From DATCMA01 sp036563645 (GTDB taxonomy: Bacteria > Actinomycetota > Actinomycetes > Mycobacteriales > Micromonosporaceae), in assembly GCA_036563645.1 (NCBI GenBank), contig DATCMA010000056.1, positions 49,052 to 113,051 of the forward strand: a DNA stretch of 64,000 bases. Direction: 5' to 3'. How positions within the stretch are numbered: the first letter of the stretch is position 1; every line of letters starts with the position of its first letter. A model generated the notes under the pieces. That model was not told where the DNA came from and searched no databases. It saw only the letters and a program-made list of their open reading frames with translations. Position numbers and translations under genes: made by a program. Shown piece after piece: positions 31,900-41,033 of the stretch.

Positions 31900-34471
31900 C
31901 GCGCCAATCCGGTGACGCGAAGCTCATGTCGCGTGCCTCTTCGTTCTCCGCTCTCCGCACGCCGCGGTAGAAGCGGGATAGGGTCGCGCCCACCGCCTCC
32001 GGGTCCGCCTCGTGGCGGTTCGGCGCCGGCGTGGTCACCGACGCCGATTCGGTGACCAGCGGCAACGCCGCCATTGGGACGCGCATCGGCAGACCGCTAG
32101 GGCTCAGCCGCGCCACCGCCCGCGCGCTGGTCGAGCTGGTGTCCACATCAGACGTCGCCGCCCGGGATCGGGTCCACCACACGCTGGGCGACGCGTTCGG
32201 GCCGCCCGTGCCGGCCACCGAGGTGGAGTCGCCGCTGAGGCCACCTTGCGGCTGACGCGGCCGAGGCACCGCCGACGGCACGGGATCGGGCCGACGTCCC
32301 GCCACCGGCAAGTCACGCTCGCCCTCAGGGATCGCGGCGAACTCCCGCGCCACGGCGACCGCCCGCGCCGCGGTCTGGCCCGCAGAGGGCACCGCCACGG
32401 AGCGCGTCGGCAGGGCGCGCCGCTCCGAGGCCGAGGATGGCTCGGTGACGATGAGGGACTTGGGCACCTCGACCACCGCGATCACGCCACGCGAGGCGGT
32501 GTGCAACCGCACCCGGATGCCGTGACGGGCGGCGAGGTGGCTGACGACGACCAACCCCATGCGCTCGGCGGTCGCCACGTCCGCTGCCGGCGGGTTCGCG
32601 AGCACCGCGTTGAGCTCCGCGAGTGTCTCCTCGGTGACACCCAGACCCTCATCGGCGACTTCGATGATCACGCCGGAGCCCGGCTCCACGCGGGCGGTCA
32701 TCCGCACCGTGGTGTACGGCGGCGAGAAGGCAATGGCGTTTTCCAGCAACTCCGCGAGCAGGTGCACGAGGTCGCCCACGGCGTGGCCGACGACGTGCGG
32801 CTGTTCAGGCGCTTCGTACTGCACCCGGGAGTACTGCTCAATCTCGGCGATCGCCGCGAGCATGATCGCTGGCAGTCCGACGGGGCGGACCCAGCGCCGG
32901 GTCGCCTCGCTTCCGGCGAGCACGAGCAGGTTTTCGTCGTTCCGGCGCAGGCGCGCGGCGAGGCGATCGACCTTGAGTAGCTTCTCCATCTGCTGGTGGC
33001 TGCTCGCTTCCCGCTTCAACTCGTCGAGGATCTCAAGCTGCCGTTCCACCAGCACCTGGCTGCGGCGCGCGAGGTTGATGAACATCGCGTTGACGTTGCG
33101 CCGCATCGCCGCCTGTTCCCGCGCCACGCTGATGGCGCTGCGGTGCACCGCGACGAAGGCCTCCGCGACCTCGCCCACCTCGTCCATCGACTGGACCGCG
33201 GCCGGCGGGACCGTGATCTCCGGAATCTCCGCCGGGACGTTCCGCAGCCGCTCCAGCGCCTCCGGCAAATCGGATTGGGCGACCTGCAGGGCTTGGTTCC
33301 GCAACGCCCGCAGCGATCGCACGATAGACTGTCCGACGATGAGCGAGGCCCCCGCCGCGGCGCACAGGACGACCAGCACCACCACCACGACCAGGAGCGT
33401 CCGCCGCAGCTGGGCGGAGCGTTTCCCCTCCACCTGGTCGATCGCGTCGCCGAGCACCTCCTGCTCCAGCGTGCGCAGCAACTGGTGGCGATCCTGGCTC
33501 AACGCCCACCAGTCCATCGCGTTCGGCACCGCAGGTCGGCTGCCGGCGCCGCCGACGGCTTCTTCCTCCAGGGCCTGCGCCGCGCGGAACCGAGGGTCCT
33601 CGGTCATCGCCTGGTAGCGCTGCACCTGCTCGAGGGTGGCAATCGTCCGATATTCCGCGACCGCGCTGTACTGCTGACTGCGCAGGTCCCCCAACTCCGC
33701 CAGGGTGTTCGCGGTGAATCGCCCGGCGCGCGCAGCGAGGTAAATCCGCGCGCGAATCTGCGACGACACTTCTTTGATCCGAGCAAGTTGAACGTACCGC
33801 GACACCGCGTCGGCGAGCTCAGACTGCTCCGCCCGCGGTCCCGGTTCCGCGAGCAGAGCGACGAGCGCCTCAATGGCGCGGCCATATCCGTCGAATACCT
33901 TGGTCAGGTCGGCAGATCCATTCGCGACGGCGGTCCGCAACGCCGGCAATTGGTCCACGGTCTCAATCGCCCGGGTGTACGGTGCACGCCACGCCGCGTC
34001 CCGCTGGGCGAGGCCCGCGGCAGCGGTACGGAACTCGACAATGGACCGGTCAACCGCGTCGTAATGCCCGCGCAGCGCCGCGCTGCCGCTGATGGCGTCG
34101 TAGCGGTTGGGAGCGACCTGACGCTCGGCGAGCTCACCGACCGTCCGGTCCCGTTCCTGCTGGAGTTCGTGGACCAGCATGGTGATCTGCTCGCCGATCG
34201 CGACTTGCGCCGCGAAATCGCTCAGCACAGTGGCCTGTCCGACCGAGGCGCCGACCTGCACCGCGGCCAGCGCGACAAACGCAATCGACGGGATTGCCAC
34301 GATCGTGGCGAGTTTGGTGCGTATCCGCCAGTCGCGTAGCCGGAGCCGAGGCGGGCGGCGATGCGGGGCGACCTGGACCTCGGACCGACTGTTGCGGTGA
34401 TGGGTGAGCCCGTCATACAACGCCTGCTGGGCTGCCGTCACCACGCCTCCTACAGTCACCTGCCTCACCAT
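31856..34471 (-). CDS. nitrate/nitrite-sensor (NIT) histidine kinase-like protein, CvnA-type
   Basis: 871 residues from ATG 34471; a GTG a few codons on, behind GGAGGC, is possible. A helix at about 52-76 ([18 protein letters not shown]) and one near 360 ([20 protein letters not shown]) enclose an external NIT domain ([15 protein letters not shown]). A HAMP-like region ([11 protein letters not shown]) leads to a kinase core with [13 protein letters not shown], an HATPase with [12 protein letters not shown] (N box) and VADEGLGV (G box). In the family the phosphorylated His sits in LDHLATR; here that site reads VDRLAAR (Arg at about 503), so autophosphorylation is doubtful. The C-terminal 200 residues are disordered and Pro/Ser-rich. 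Confidence 0.85.
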   Translation of the reverse strand: MVRQVTVGGVVTAAQQALYDGLTHHRNSRSEVQVAPHRRPPRLRLRDWRIRTKLATIVAIPSIAFVALAAVQVGASVGQATVLSDFAAQVAIGEQITMLVHELQQERDRTVGELAERQVAPNRYDAISGSAALRGHYDAVDRSIVEFRTAAAGLAQRDAAWRAPYTRAIETVDQLPALRTAVANGSADLTKVFDGYGRAIEALVALLAEPGPRAEQSELADAVSRYVQLARIKEVSSQIRARIYLAARAGRFTANTLAELGDLRSQQYSAVAEYRTIATLEQVQRYQAMTEDPRFRAAQALEEEAVGGAGSRPAVPNAMDWWALSQDRHQLLRTLEQEVLGDAIDQVEGKRSAQLRRTLLVVVVVLVVLCAAAGASLIVGQSIVRSLRALRNQALQVAQSDLPEALERLRNVPAEIPEITVPPAAVQSMDEVGEVAEAFVAVHRSAISVAREQAAMRRNVNAMFINLARRSQVLVERQLEILDELKREASSHQQMEKLLKVDRLAARLRRNDENLLVLAGSEATRRWVRPVGLPAIMLAAIAEIEQYSRVQYEAPEQPHVVGHAVGDLVHLLAELLENAIAFSPPYTTVRMTARVEPGSGVIIEVADEGLGVTEETLAELNAVLANPPAADVATAERMGLVVVSHLAARHGIRVRLHTASRGVIAVVEVPKSLIVTEPSSASERRALPTRSVAVPSAGQTAARAVAVAREFAAIPEGERDLPVAGRRPDPVPSAVPRPRQPQGGLSGDSTSVAGTGGPNASPSVWWTRSRAATSDVDTSSTSARAVARLSPSGLPMRVPMAALPLVTESASVTTPAPNRHEADPEAVGATLSRFYRGVRRAENEEARDMSFASPDWRGEGKKIGDSQQGSA

Positions 34472-34545
34472 GAGGCGAGCCGACGCGCGGCTTTATCCAA
34501 CCAGGCAGGAAATCCCTGTCAACGCCCGCCGGCCGTCTGAAGCCA

Positions 34546-35958
34546 CTATGGGTTTAGTGGGCGACCATCTCCTGGCGATCCCGCCGAATCAGAATCATCC
34601 ATCCAGCCGATGGCACGGAAATTCCATTTCGGATCGTCAATGAGACCGAGGGCGAGCAACCCCGCGCCGGTCGCGGCGATTTCGGGATTGGCAATCCGCC
34701 ACACCGTTCGGGGCGCCAACGCCTCCCGAAACGCCCGCCGCCACCACCGGGACGCCGCGATCGCGCCGCCGCCGAGCACGACGTCGACCTCGCGCCCCAC
34801 CGTCGATTCGATGACGGTGAGCGCGGCGCTAATTTGCCGGCACACTCCGTCCATCAACGCGGCGAGCACGTCGACGGCGGTCGTGTCAAAACTCAGGCCC
34901 ATGAGCTGCCCGGAACCCGGCGGCGCCTGCCCCGGAGGCCGGTCGCCACCGAACCGGGGATCGGCCCACACCCCGTGTCCCGGCCGCACCCGCTCCAGAG
35001 CCGCCTCCAAGGCCGGTCCATCGGGCAAGCGAAGCTCGCGTTTCGCCCAGGCGAACAGGTTGCCCCCGGAGGAGAAGGCGGAACCGGTCACCACCCGCTG
35101 GTGATCGACCCGATAGCGCCACAACGACTCCGGCAGCGGTGGCAGCGGCTGGCCAGCCGGAATGGTCTGCACGAGGCGAACCGCCGAGGACGTGCCGACC
35201 GTCACCGCGGCCCGATCCGCGTCCACGCACCCCGAGCCGATATTGGACGCGGCGCCATCCCCGAGCGCCGGGGCCCACCACGCGTCCCGGAGTTGGGGCC
35301 AGCGGCGGGCGTACTCGGGGCGCAGCCGCCCACGCCACCCCTCGGGCGCCAACGGCAACAGCTCCCGGGGGCGCACTCCGGCGATGTCACACGCCTCGGG
35401 ATCCCAGTCGAGGGTCATTAAGTCCAGAAGCCCGGTGCCGGAGGCTTGGGAGACCGACATCGGCGCATCGGTCAACAAGGCACCGAGGACATACTCCACC
35501 AACCCGACGAAACGCGCGGGAGTCGTGCCGAGGCGGGGACGCAGCCACGGCACGCGCACCGTCCAGTACGAGCGGTGCCACCAGGTGCCGGTGCGGTGGT
35601 GGAAGGCGTCCGGATCAGCCGGGCCGTCGGCGCCGTCCGGCACCTCAGCCCGGGTGTCGAGCCAGACCATGACCGGCCCGAGCGGCGCGCCACGCGCGTC
35701 CAAGGGCAGCAGCGAATGCCACTGAGCGGCGCTGACGACCCCCTCGACCCCGTCCAGCCACCCGCCGGCCGCCAGCTCATCGAGACAGTCGGCCACCGCG
35801 GCGAGGTAGATGTCACCGTTGATGGTCGCTGCGCCGTTCCGCTCCTGGGTGACCACCACCGGTCGCCGAGCGAGCGCGTCCGGCACCGGCTGGGCCTCCT
35901 CGTCGAGGACCATCGCGCGCACCGACGAGGTACCGAGATCGAGGGCGAGAATGCTCAT
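34546..35958 (-). CDS. FGGY-family carbohydrate kinase
   Basis: 470 residues, normal length. N-terminal phosphate-binding loop LALDLGTSSVRAM, substrate-region VVSAAQWHSLLPLD, second ATP loop VTVGTSSAVRL and adenosine motif LGGGAIAASRWW followed by ANPEIAATGAGLLAL. These place it with gluconate/xylulose-type kinases that phosphorylate a sugar or sugar acid with ATP in the cytoplasm. The exact sugar is not readable. The gene stands alone with no adjacent transporter. Confidence 0.88.
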   Translation of the reverse strand: MSILALDLGTSSVRAMVLDEEAQPVPDALARRPVVVTQERNGAATINGDIYLAAVADCLDELAAGGWLDGVEGVVSAAQWHSLLPLDARGAPLGPVMVWLDTRAEVPDGADGPADPDAFHHRTGTWWHRSYWTVRVPWLRPRLGTTPARFVGLVEYVLGALLTDAPMSVSQASGTGLLDLMTLDWDPEACDIAGVRPRELLPLAPEGWRGRLRPEYARRWPQLRDAWWAPALGDGAASNIGSGCVDADRAAVTVGTSSAVRLVQTIPAGQPLPPLPESLWRYRVDHQRVVTGSAFSSGGNLFAWAKRELRLPDGPALEAALERVRPGHGVWADPRFGGDRPPGQAPPGSGQLMGLSFDTTAVDVLAALMDGVCRQISAALTVIESTVGREVDVVLGGGAIAASRWWRRAFREALAPRTVWRIANPEIAATGAGLLALGLIDDPKWNFRAIGWMDDSDSAGSPGDGRPLNP

Positions 35959-36159
35959 CGCCGATCACCGTACCGAGCCCGGGCGATCGACGGGGGTACG
36001 CCGGGCGAGAGGATCGGCCCGCTCCCCCCGCGTGCCCGGAGCCCACTCGGGAGGACAGGACCGGGGATCCGGCGCCTGGAGGCGACCACACCACCGAGCG
36101 TGACGACATTCGCTATCGTCCGTTGTCAGCCGCCCGGAGGAATCGATAACGTGTGATTC

Positions 36160-36561
36160 ATGCCCGGGAGGGGATACGGAGATGACACCGACTTCGACTC
36201 CGCGCTCCGATGGGTCGATGAGTGGGAGTCGAACATCGCGGAGCAGGCGGCCCGAGCGCAGGCGCTCTCGCACCGCATCGCCACGCTCACGGCGACCGCC
36301 ACAAGCCCTGACGGACTCGTGACCGTCACGGTCGACTCCGCGGGAGGTCTCCGTGAGCTGCGGCTCGACGAGGCGATTCGCCGGCGCCCAGCCCAGGACA
36401 TCGCCGCGCAGATCCTCTCCGTGACGCAGTTGGCGATGCGGCGCCTGGTGGAGCAGGTCAGCCACGCCACCGAGGAAACCCTCGGCCGGGACACCCCGGC
36501 CGGACGGGCCATCATCGAGTCGTACGAGAAGCGACTGCGCCCGCCCAACGCCACCGTCTAG
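36160..36561 (+). CDS. YbaB/EbfC-family DNA-binding-like protein
   Basis: 133 residues. The central region (SPDGLVTVTVDSAGGLRELRLDEAI) matches the beta core of the YbaB/EbfC family, flanked by helices (NIAEQAARAQALSHRIATL before and IAAQILSVTQLAMRRLVEQV after). In actinobacteria such proteins occur widely, often in type VII or WXG100 contexts, and are thought to bind DNA without strong specificity. Start codon is the only ATG available; the GGAGGA upstream is rather far (about 20 bases). Confidence 0.75.
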   Translation: MPGRGYGDDTDFDSALRWVDEWESNIAEQAARAQALSHRIATLTATATSPDGLVTVTVDSAGGLRELRLDEAIRRRPAQDIAAQILSVTQLAMRRLVEQVSHATEETLGRDTPAGRAIIESYEKRLRPPNATV

Positions 36562-36671
36562 CTGGGCCGCCCTCGCCACACTCTCTCCACTGTGGAGCAC
36601 GCATTGCCGGTCGCCACCCGGCTCTGGCACAGTGTCGACGCCACGTTGTCGACCTTGGGGGGATACGCGCG

Positions 36672-37481
36672 ATGTTGGGCCCGTCCCACGCCCTATCCGG
36701 TGCCGCCGTCTGGCTCGCGGGCTCCTGGGCACTGGACTACTTCGCCGATTACCAGCAGTCGCCCCTCGCGCTCGCGGTCGGCACCGCCGTCTGCGCGGGT
36801 GGGGCGCTCCTTCCCGATCTCGACCTCTCCGGCAAGGTCACCCGCAACCAGGGGGGCGCCACCGTGGCCCGGACGTTCGGGGTGGTGTCGCTCTTCATCG
36901 CCGAAGTCATCGAGAAGCTCTCCCTCGCCGTCTATACCGCGACCAAACTCCGCGGCGACCCGGCCCGCACCAACGGACACCGCACCCTGACCCACACGAT
37001 TCCGTTCACCGCGTTCGTGGGCTGGGGCACCACCGCCCTGTGCACGACGTACGGCAAGTGGGCGGTGACCGGAGTGTTGTTCTTGATGATCGGACTCGCG
37101 CTGCGCGGGCTCTTCGCCGAGTGGGCCAAGCGGGCCGGGTGGGTACTCATCACCCTCGTCTCCCTCGTCGCCGCCGCCGCGACGGCGATCCTCCTCCCCG
37201 GTGACCGCGGCTATCCCATGATCGGCCTCGCCGTCGCCGTCGGCTGTCTCGTGCACATCCTCGGCGACCTCCTCACCAGCGCTGGGGTGCCGCTGCTGTG
37301 GCCGATTCCCCTCAAGGGCCGCATGTGGCGCATGATCGGCGTACCCAACTCCCTCGCCGTCAAAGTGGGCGGCAAGGTCGAGACGGTCGTCCTGCGCGGC
37401 GCGTTCACCGCGATCGCGCTCCTCTCCGCCACCGGCCTGCTCGTGCCCTACCTGCTCGGTGGCCCAGACCGCGGGCTCTGA
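36672..37481 (+). CDS. YdjM-family (LexA-binding/metal-dependent hydrolase-like) membrane protein
   Basis: 269 residues, polytopic. The N-terminal GPSHALSGAAVWLAG, the acidic LLPDLDLSG and the sequence NGHRTLTHTIPFTAFVG form the H-(x)n-DxD-(x)n-HRxxTH pattern of the YdjM/PF04307 family of membrane-bound putative metal-dependent hydrolases. Six or so helices follow. ATG 36672 is immediately after GGGGGATACGCGCG. No substrate is known for this family. Confidence 0.82.
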   Translation: MLGPSHALSGAAVWLAGSWALDYFADYQQSPLALAVGTAVCAGGALLPDLDLSGKVTRNQGGATVARTFGVVSLFIAEVIEKLSLAVYTATKLRGDPARTNGHRTLTHTIPFTAFVGWGTTALCTTYGKWAVTGVLFLMIGLALRGLFAEWAKRAGWVLITLVSLVAAAATAILLPGDRGYPMIGLAVAVGCLVHILGDLLTSAGVPLLWPIPLKGRMWRMIGVPNSLAVKVGGKVETVVLRGAFTAIALLSATGLLVPYLLGGPDRGL

Positions 37482-37530
37482 CCGCCGTCGACCAGGCGTG
37501 ATCGGCGAGGGGTGCCGACGTCACGCGCAC

Positions 37531-38127
37531 CTACGACGCCGGCACTCCCGTCGGCACGAACGAGAGCCCCCACTCGGCGAGCAACTCGGGAGAGTCGACT
37601 TTGGTCGGGTCCGCCGCGCTGTCGCAGGAGATGTCGACGACCTCGTCGCGGTGAGCGAGCAAGTACGCCCGCGCGCCCCCGTCGGCGTTCCCGAGATCCG
37701 AGATCGCCGACCAGTGCCGACGGCCGAAGACCATGGGATAGTTCCGCACCCCGCCGTAGGTGGCGCAGACGAGCATGTCGGGATAGGGCAGCGCCGTCAC
37801 CCGGCGCAGCGCCTCCGCCGTGATGCCCGGCATGTCGACGGGCATCACGGCGACCGCCTCGACCGGGGTGAGGGCCAACGCGCTGAGCCCGACGCGCAAA
37901 GAGGTCCCCAACCCCGTCCCCCAGGCGCGGTTGACGACCACACTCGCCCCCCGCAAGTCCGCGATGGTCCGGACCTCATCGGCCGCAGCCCCAAGGACCA
38001 CGACCACGGGCGACAACTCCGCCTCGCGTACCACCTCGACCATCCGCTCTACCAGCAGGCGATCCCCCTGGCAGAGCAGCGCCTCCGGGCCACCGATGTG
38101 CCGACCGCCCCCGGAAGCGATGATCAT
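37531..38127 (-). CDS. MobA-like nucleotidyltransferase (molybdenum cofactor cytidylyltransferase type)
   Basis: 198 residues from ATG 38127; the frame is open further up, but the upstream sequence is not protein-like and this start gives the usual length. The N-terminal loop reads MIIASGGGRHIGGPEALL; enzymes of the family have LAAGxGxRMGxPKALL, so the Lys that contacts the NTP is Glu here. Later motifs VVLGAAADEV, VMPVDMPGITAEALRR (metal-binding DMP) and YGGVRNYPMVFGRRHW are kept. It would transfer CMP or GMP to molybdopterin, or a nucleotide to a sugar phosphate. The Lys to Glu change makes normal catalysis uncertain. No other Mo-cofactor gene is nearby. Confidence 0.75.
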   Translation of the reverse strand: MIIASGGGRHIGGPEALLCQGDRLLVERMVEVVREAELSPVVVVLGAAADEVRTIADLRGASVVVNRAWGTGLGTSLRVGLSALALTPVEAVAVMPVDMPGITAEALRRVTALPYPDMLVCATYGGVRNYPMVFGRRHWSAISDLGNADGGARAYLLAHRDEVVDISCDSAADPTKVDSPELLAEWGLSFVPTGVPAS

Positions 38128-38507
38128 TCCTGCTACGCCGCTCAGCGTGCCACCTCCGCCATGGTGACCAACGATCCCCGTCCCGCCGTCCGACGCCGAC
38201 GGCGCGCGCGGCGCGGGCGACCGGCCCGTCCGCTGTGGAGGACCGGAGGGGACGGTCCGAGTCGGGCGACAGCCTCCCGTCGCCGACCCCAGGTCGTGCA
38301 CACCGATCAACGAACGAGCTCGACGGCAGTGGCGCCCCGCCGCGCCACGGACCTGGGCCGCCATCACTCGTGAGGACGCCTCGCGCTCGCTCTGCCAATT
38401 CCGCGACGACGGCCCGAGAGCCGTTACCTCCAGCCCTATCTGGGGTTGTCTCGGTCAGTGCGGAGGCCACGTGACGCGCAGGACGAGGCAACACGGCGGA
38501 GGGGCGG
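38128..38507. other. divergent intergenic region
   Basis: 380 bases between the MobA-like gene (minus) and the BadF-type kinase gene (plus). I see no gene, tRNA or strong hairpin; it should carry both promoters. Confidence 0.5.
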
Positions 38508-39491
38508 ATGTCGACGGAGTTCGTCGTAGGGCTCGACGTCGACGGAGGAGTCACGCGGGCGACCGTCATTGGGCTCGACGGCACCCGTCTCGGCGAGGGT
38601 CAGGCCGGTGGTGGCAACCCGCTCACCCACGGCCCGGAGCAGGCGACCGCCGAGCTGCGCGCCGCGCTGGCCTCGGCTCTCTCCACTGTGGATCCTGGCG
38701 GGGCCAGAGCCGGCGTCATCGGCCTCGCGGGGGCGAATCGCCTGCTCGCCGACCCGACCAGTCGCGCCGTCTTCGACACGGTGTGGCGCGACGTCGGGCT
38801 GCGCTGCCGGTACACGGTGCTCGATGAGCTGCTCGTCCGGTACGCCTCGGCCACCGCGGCGCCGGAGGGGACCGTGGTGCTCGCCGACACCGACGCGGTC
38901 GCCGCGACCATTCGGGAAATGAGCATCGACCGGACCGCCGACGGCTACGGATGGCTACTCGGGGACGGCGGCTCCGGGTTCTGGCTGGGCCGCGAGGCGG
39001 TCCGTCGCCTCCTCGCCGACCTCGACGCGGGACGGGAACCCAATCCGCTCTCCGCGCAGGTCCTTCGCGAGCTGCTCGGCGCGACACAGATCTCGCCCCG
39101 ACCACGCCACACCGTCGACCGGGTCATCCAGACCGTCACGCGACGCCCTCCCGCCGACCTCGCCAAGCTCGCCCCGGTGGTCCTCACCGCGGCTGCCGCG
39201 GGAGACCCCACCGCGCGCGAGCTGGTGGAGGAGGCGGCGCAGCGGTTGGTGGCGACGGTCCACCGGGTCCGCGGCGCGGACGAGTCCACGCCGGTCGTCC
39301 TCGGCGGGGGGTTGCTCAACGACGGGTCGACCCTGGCGGACGCGGTCAGCGCGGCGCTGCACGCGCACTCACCCCACACCCCACTGCTCATCGCCGGCGA
39401 TGGCGCCGCGGCGGCCGCGTGGTTGGCGGCTCGTGCCCTGGACGGTGTCGACGCCACCGTGCTCTACCAGCGCGTGGTGCGCCGGGGGTAG
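38508..39491 (+). CDS. BadF/BadG/BcrA-type ATPase, N-acetylglucosamine-kinase-like, atypical phosphate loops
   Basis: 327 residues from ATG 38508 behind GGAGGGGCGG. The body follows the BadF/N-acetylglucosamine kinase family: GVIGLAGANR, GYGWLLGDGGSGFWLGREA (highly conserved) and VVLGGGLLNDGS (adenosine loop). Two phosphate loops are altered: the first is LDVDGGVTRAT instead of VDGGGTKT, and the second is LADTDAVAA instead of xxGTGSxAA, so both lack glycines. An active kinase is possible but less certain. It is convergent with murD2 (75 bases apart). If active it could recycle amino sugars from the cell wall. Confidence 0.82.
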   Translation: MSTEFVVGLDVDGGVTRATVIGLDGTRLGEGQAGGGNPLTHGPEQATAELRAALASALSTVDPGGARAGVIGLAGANRLLADPTSRAVFDTVWRDVGLRCRYTVLDELLVRYASATAAPEGTVVLADTDAVAATIREMSIDRTADGYGWLLGDGGSGFWLGREAVRRLLADLDAGREPNPLSAQVLRELLGATQISPRPRHTVDRVIQTVTRRPPADLAKLAPVVLTAAAAGDPTARELVEEAAQRLVATVHRVRGADESTPVVLGGGLLNDGSTLADAVSAALHAHSPHTPLLIAGDGAAAAAWLAARALDGVDATVLYQRVVRRG

Positions 39492-39566
39492 CCCGCCCAC
39501 CGGTCGCCACCCGCACGGTGTGTCACGCCCCGGCCCGGTCGTGGGCGAGCCCGTCCGGAGCACCAC

Positions 39567-40910
39567 CTAGGCGGTGTCGCGGATTGCCTGGAGGAAGACC
39601 TCCGACCGGTGCTCGAAGTTGCGGAACTGGCCGTAACTCGGCGCGGCTGGCGACAGCAGGACCACCCCGCCGACCGGGGTGAGCTTCCGCGCCCGCCGGA
39701 CGGCGGCGACGAGGTTCTCGGCTACCTCAGTGCGGACACCCGGCAGACCGCGCAGGGTCTCCACGATCCGCGCGCCGCTGTCCGGGATACCGATCACCGT
39801 GATCCGCTTCCCCGCGAGGTGGTCGCGCAACGGCGTGTAGTCCAAGCCCCGGTCCGTACCGCCGACGATCACCGTGAGCGGCCGCCCGGCGTACGCGTCG
39901 ATCGCGTGGATGGCCGAGTACGGGCTCGTCGACAGGGTGTCGTCGACGAACGTGATGCCCGCCGGGTCCTCAATTTCGGTCAGCCGGTGTGGCAACCCGG
40001 AGAAGGACCGCACCGCCGCCTCCAGGCGCTCCCGCTCGGCCACACAGTCCACGCCAAGCGCCTCCAGCGCGGCGAGCGCCACGCAGAGGTTGCCCTCGTT
40101 GTGGCGGCCGATGAGCCGCAGCGCCGCGCGAGGGAACAGTGGACGGTCGCGGCGGAAGACCCACGCCGCGCCGTCTGACCCGGCAGCGACGTGGAAACTG
40201 GAGGGGACCGCGGCGGCGATGGCGTCACGGCCGCGGAGCCGTTCGGTCAACCGTTCGTCGGTCCCGTTGAAGACGATCGCCTCCGGAGCGTGGGCGATGA
40301 GGTTGAGCTTGTCGCGGTAGTACTCCTCGACCCCGCCATGCGCGTCCAGGTGCTCCGGGAACAGCGCGGTGAGCACGGCGACCCGCGGCGAGTCGGTCAG
40401 GTCGCTGCACTGGTAGCTGGAGAGCTCCAGCACGTACTGATCGGCCTCAGGTAGATCGAGCAGCGGGATGCCGATGTTGCCCCCGAGGACGTTGGGGCGC
40501 CCGACCGCGGTGAGCAGATGGCTGATCAAACTCGCGGTCGTGCTCTTCCCCTTGCTCCCGGTGACGGCCACCGTTTGCGAGGCGTGATCAGCCATCCACA
40601 GCGCGCTGCCCCCGGTGACCGTGGCCCCTCGCCGGCGAAGCTCCACCAGCCACGGGTGCGTCAGCGGGACGCCGGGTGAGCGCACCACGACGTCCGCCGC
40701 GACCAACCGCGCGAACGCGGCCTCGCCGGTGTACAGCGGCGCGAAGTGCGCGAGTTCGCCGTCCCAGGAGAGGGTGTGGGGGTCGCCCTTGTCGTCCACG
40801 GCGACCAGCTCCACGGGATCGTGTGCGGCGATGGCGGCGACCGCCGCTCGGCCCTCCCGGCCAGTGCCCCAGACCGCGACGGACCGGCCCCGCAGGTCTG
40901 CCAAGCGCAC
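39567..40910 (-). CDS. murD2: UDP-N-acetylmuramoyl-L-alanine--L-glutamate ligase (MurD2)
   Basis: 447 residues from GTG 40910, 5 bases after AGAGGAG. Mur-ligase signatures: VAVWGTGREGRAAV (N-terminal Rossmann), VTGSKGKSTTASLI (P-loop), LELSSYQ and FPEHLDAHGGVEEYYRDKLNL (Mg and carbamylated Lys region), SGLPHRLTEI and FVDDTLSTSPYSAIHAID. The division-type MurD would add D-Glu; the gene is divergently paired with murL, 124 bases away, and in other bacteria this pairing marks MurD2, which adds L-Glu to UDP-MurNAc-L-Ala. The cytoplasmic product is then epimerised by MurL. The choice of MurD2 over MurD rests mainly on this context. Confidence 0.85.
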   Translation of the reverse strand: MRLADLRGRSVAVWGTGREGRAAVAAIAAHDPVELVAVDDKGDPHTLSWDGELAHFAPLYTGEAAFARLVAADVVVRSPGVPLTHPWLVELRRRGATVTGGSALWMADHASQTVAVTGSKGKSTTASLISHLLTAVGRPNVLGGNIGIPLLDLPEADQYVLELSSYQCSDLTDSPRVAVLTALFPEHLDAHGGVEEYYRDKLNLIAHAPEAIVFNGTDERLTERLRGRDAIAAAVPSSFHVAAGSDGAAWVFRRDRPLFPRAALRLIGRHNEGNLCVALAALEALGVDCVAERERLEAAVRSFSGLPHRLTEIEDPAGITFVDDTLSTSPYSAIHAIDAYAGRPLTVIVGGTDRGLDYTPLRDHLAGKRITVIGIPDSGARIVETLRGLPGVRTEVAENLVAAVRRARKLTPVGGVVLLSPAAPSYGQFRNFEHRSEVFLQAIRDTA

Positions 40911-41033
40911 GTGAACTCCTCTGATCGTGCATCCTGCCCGCCCTCGGGGCGCGCCCCGAGGAGCGACGGACAGGCGAGGGAAGAAGGCAGGATTAGTATG
41001 GCGCGCCGGCCGACAGACAGTGAGGAGCCACGG

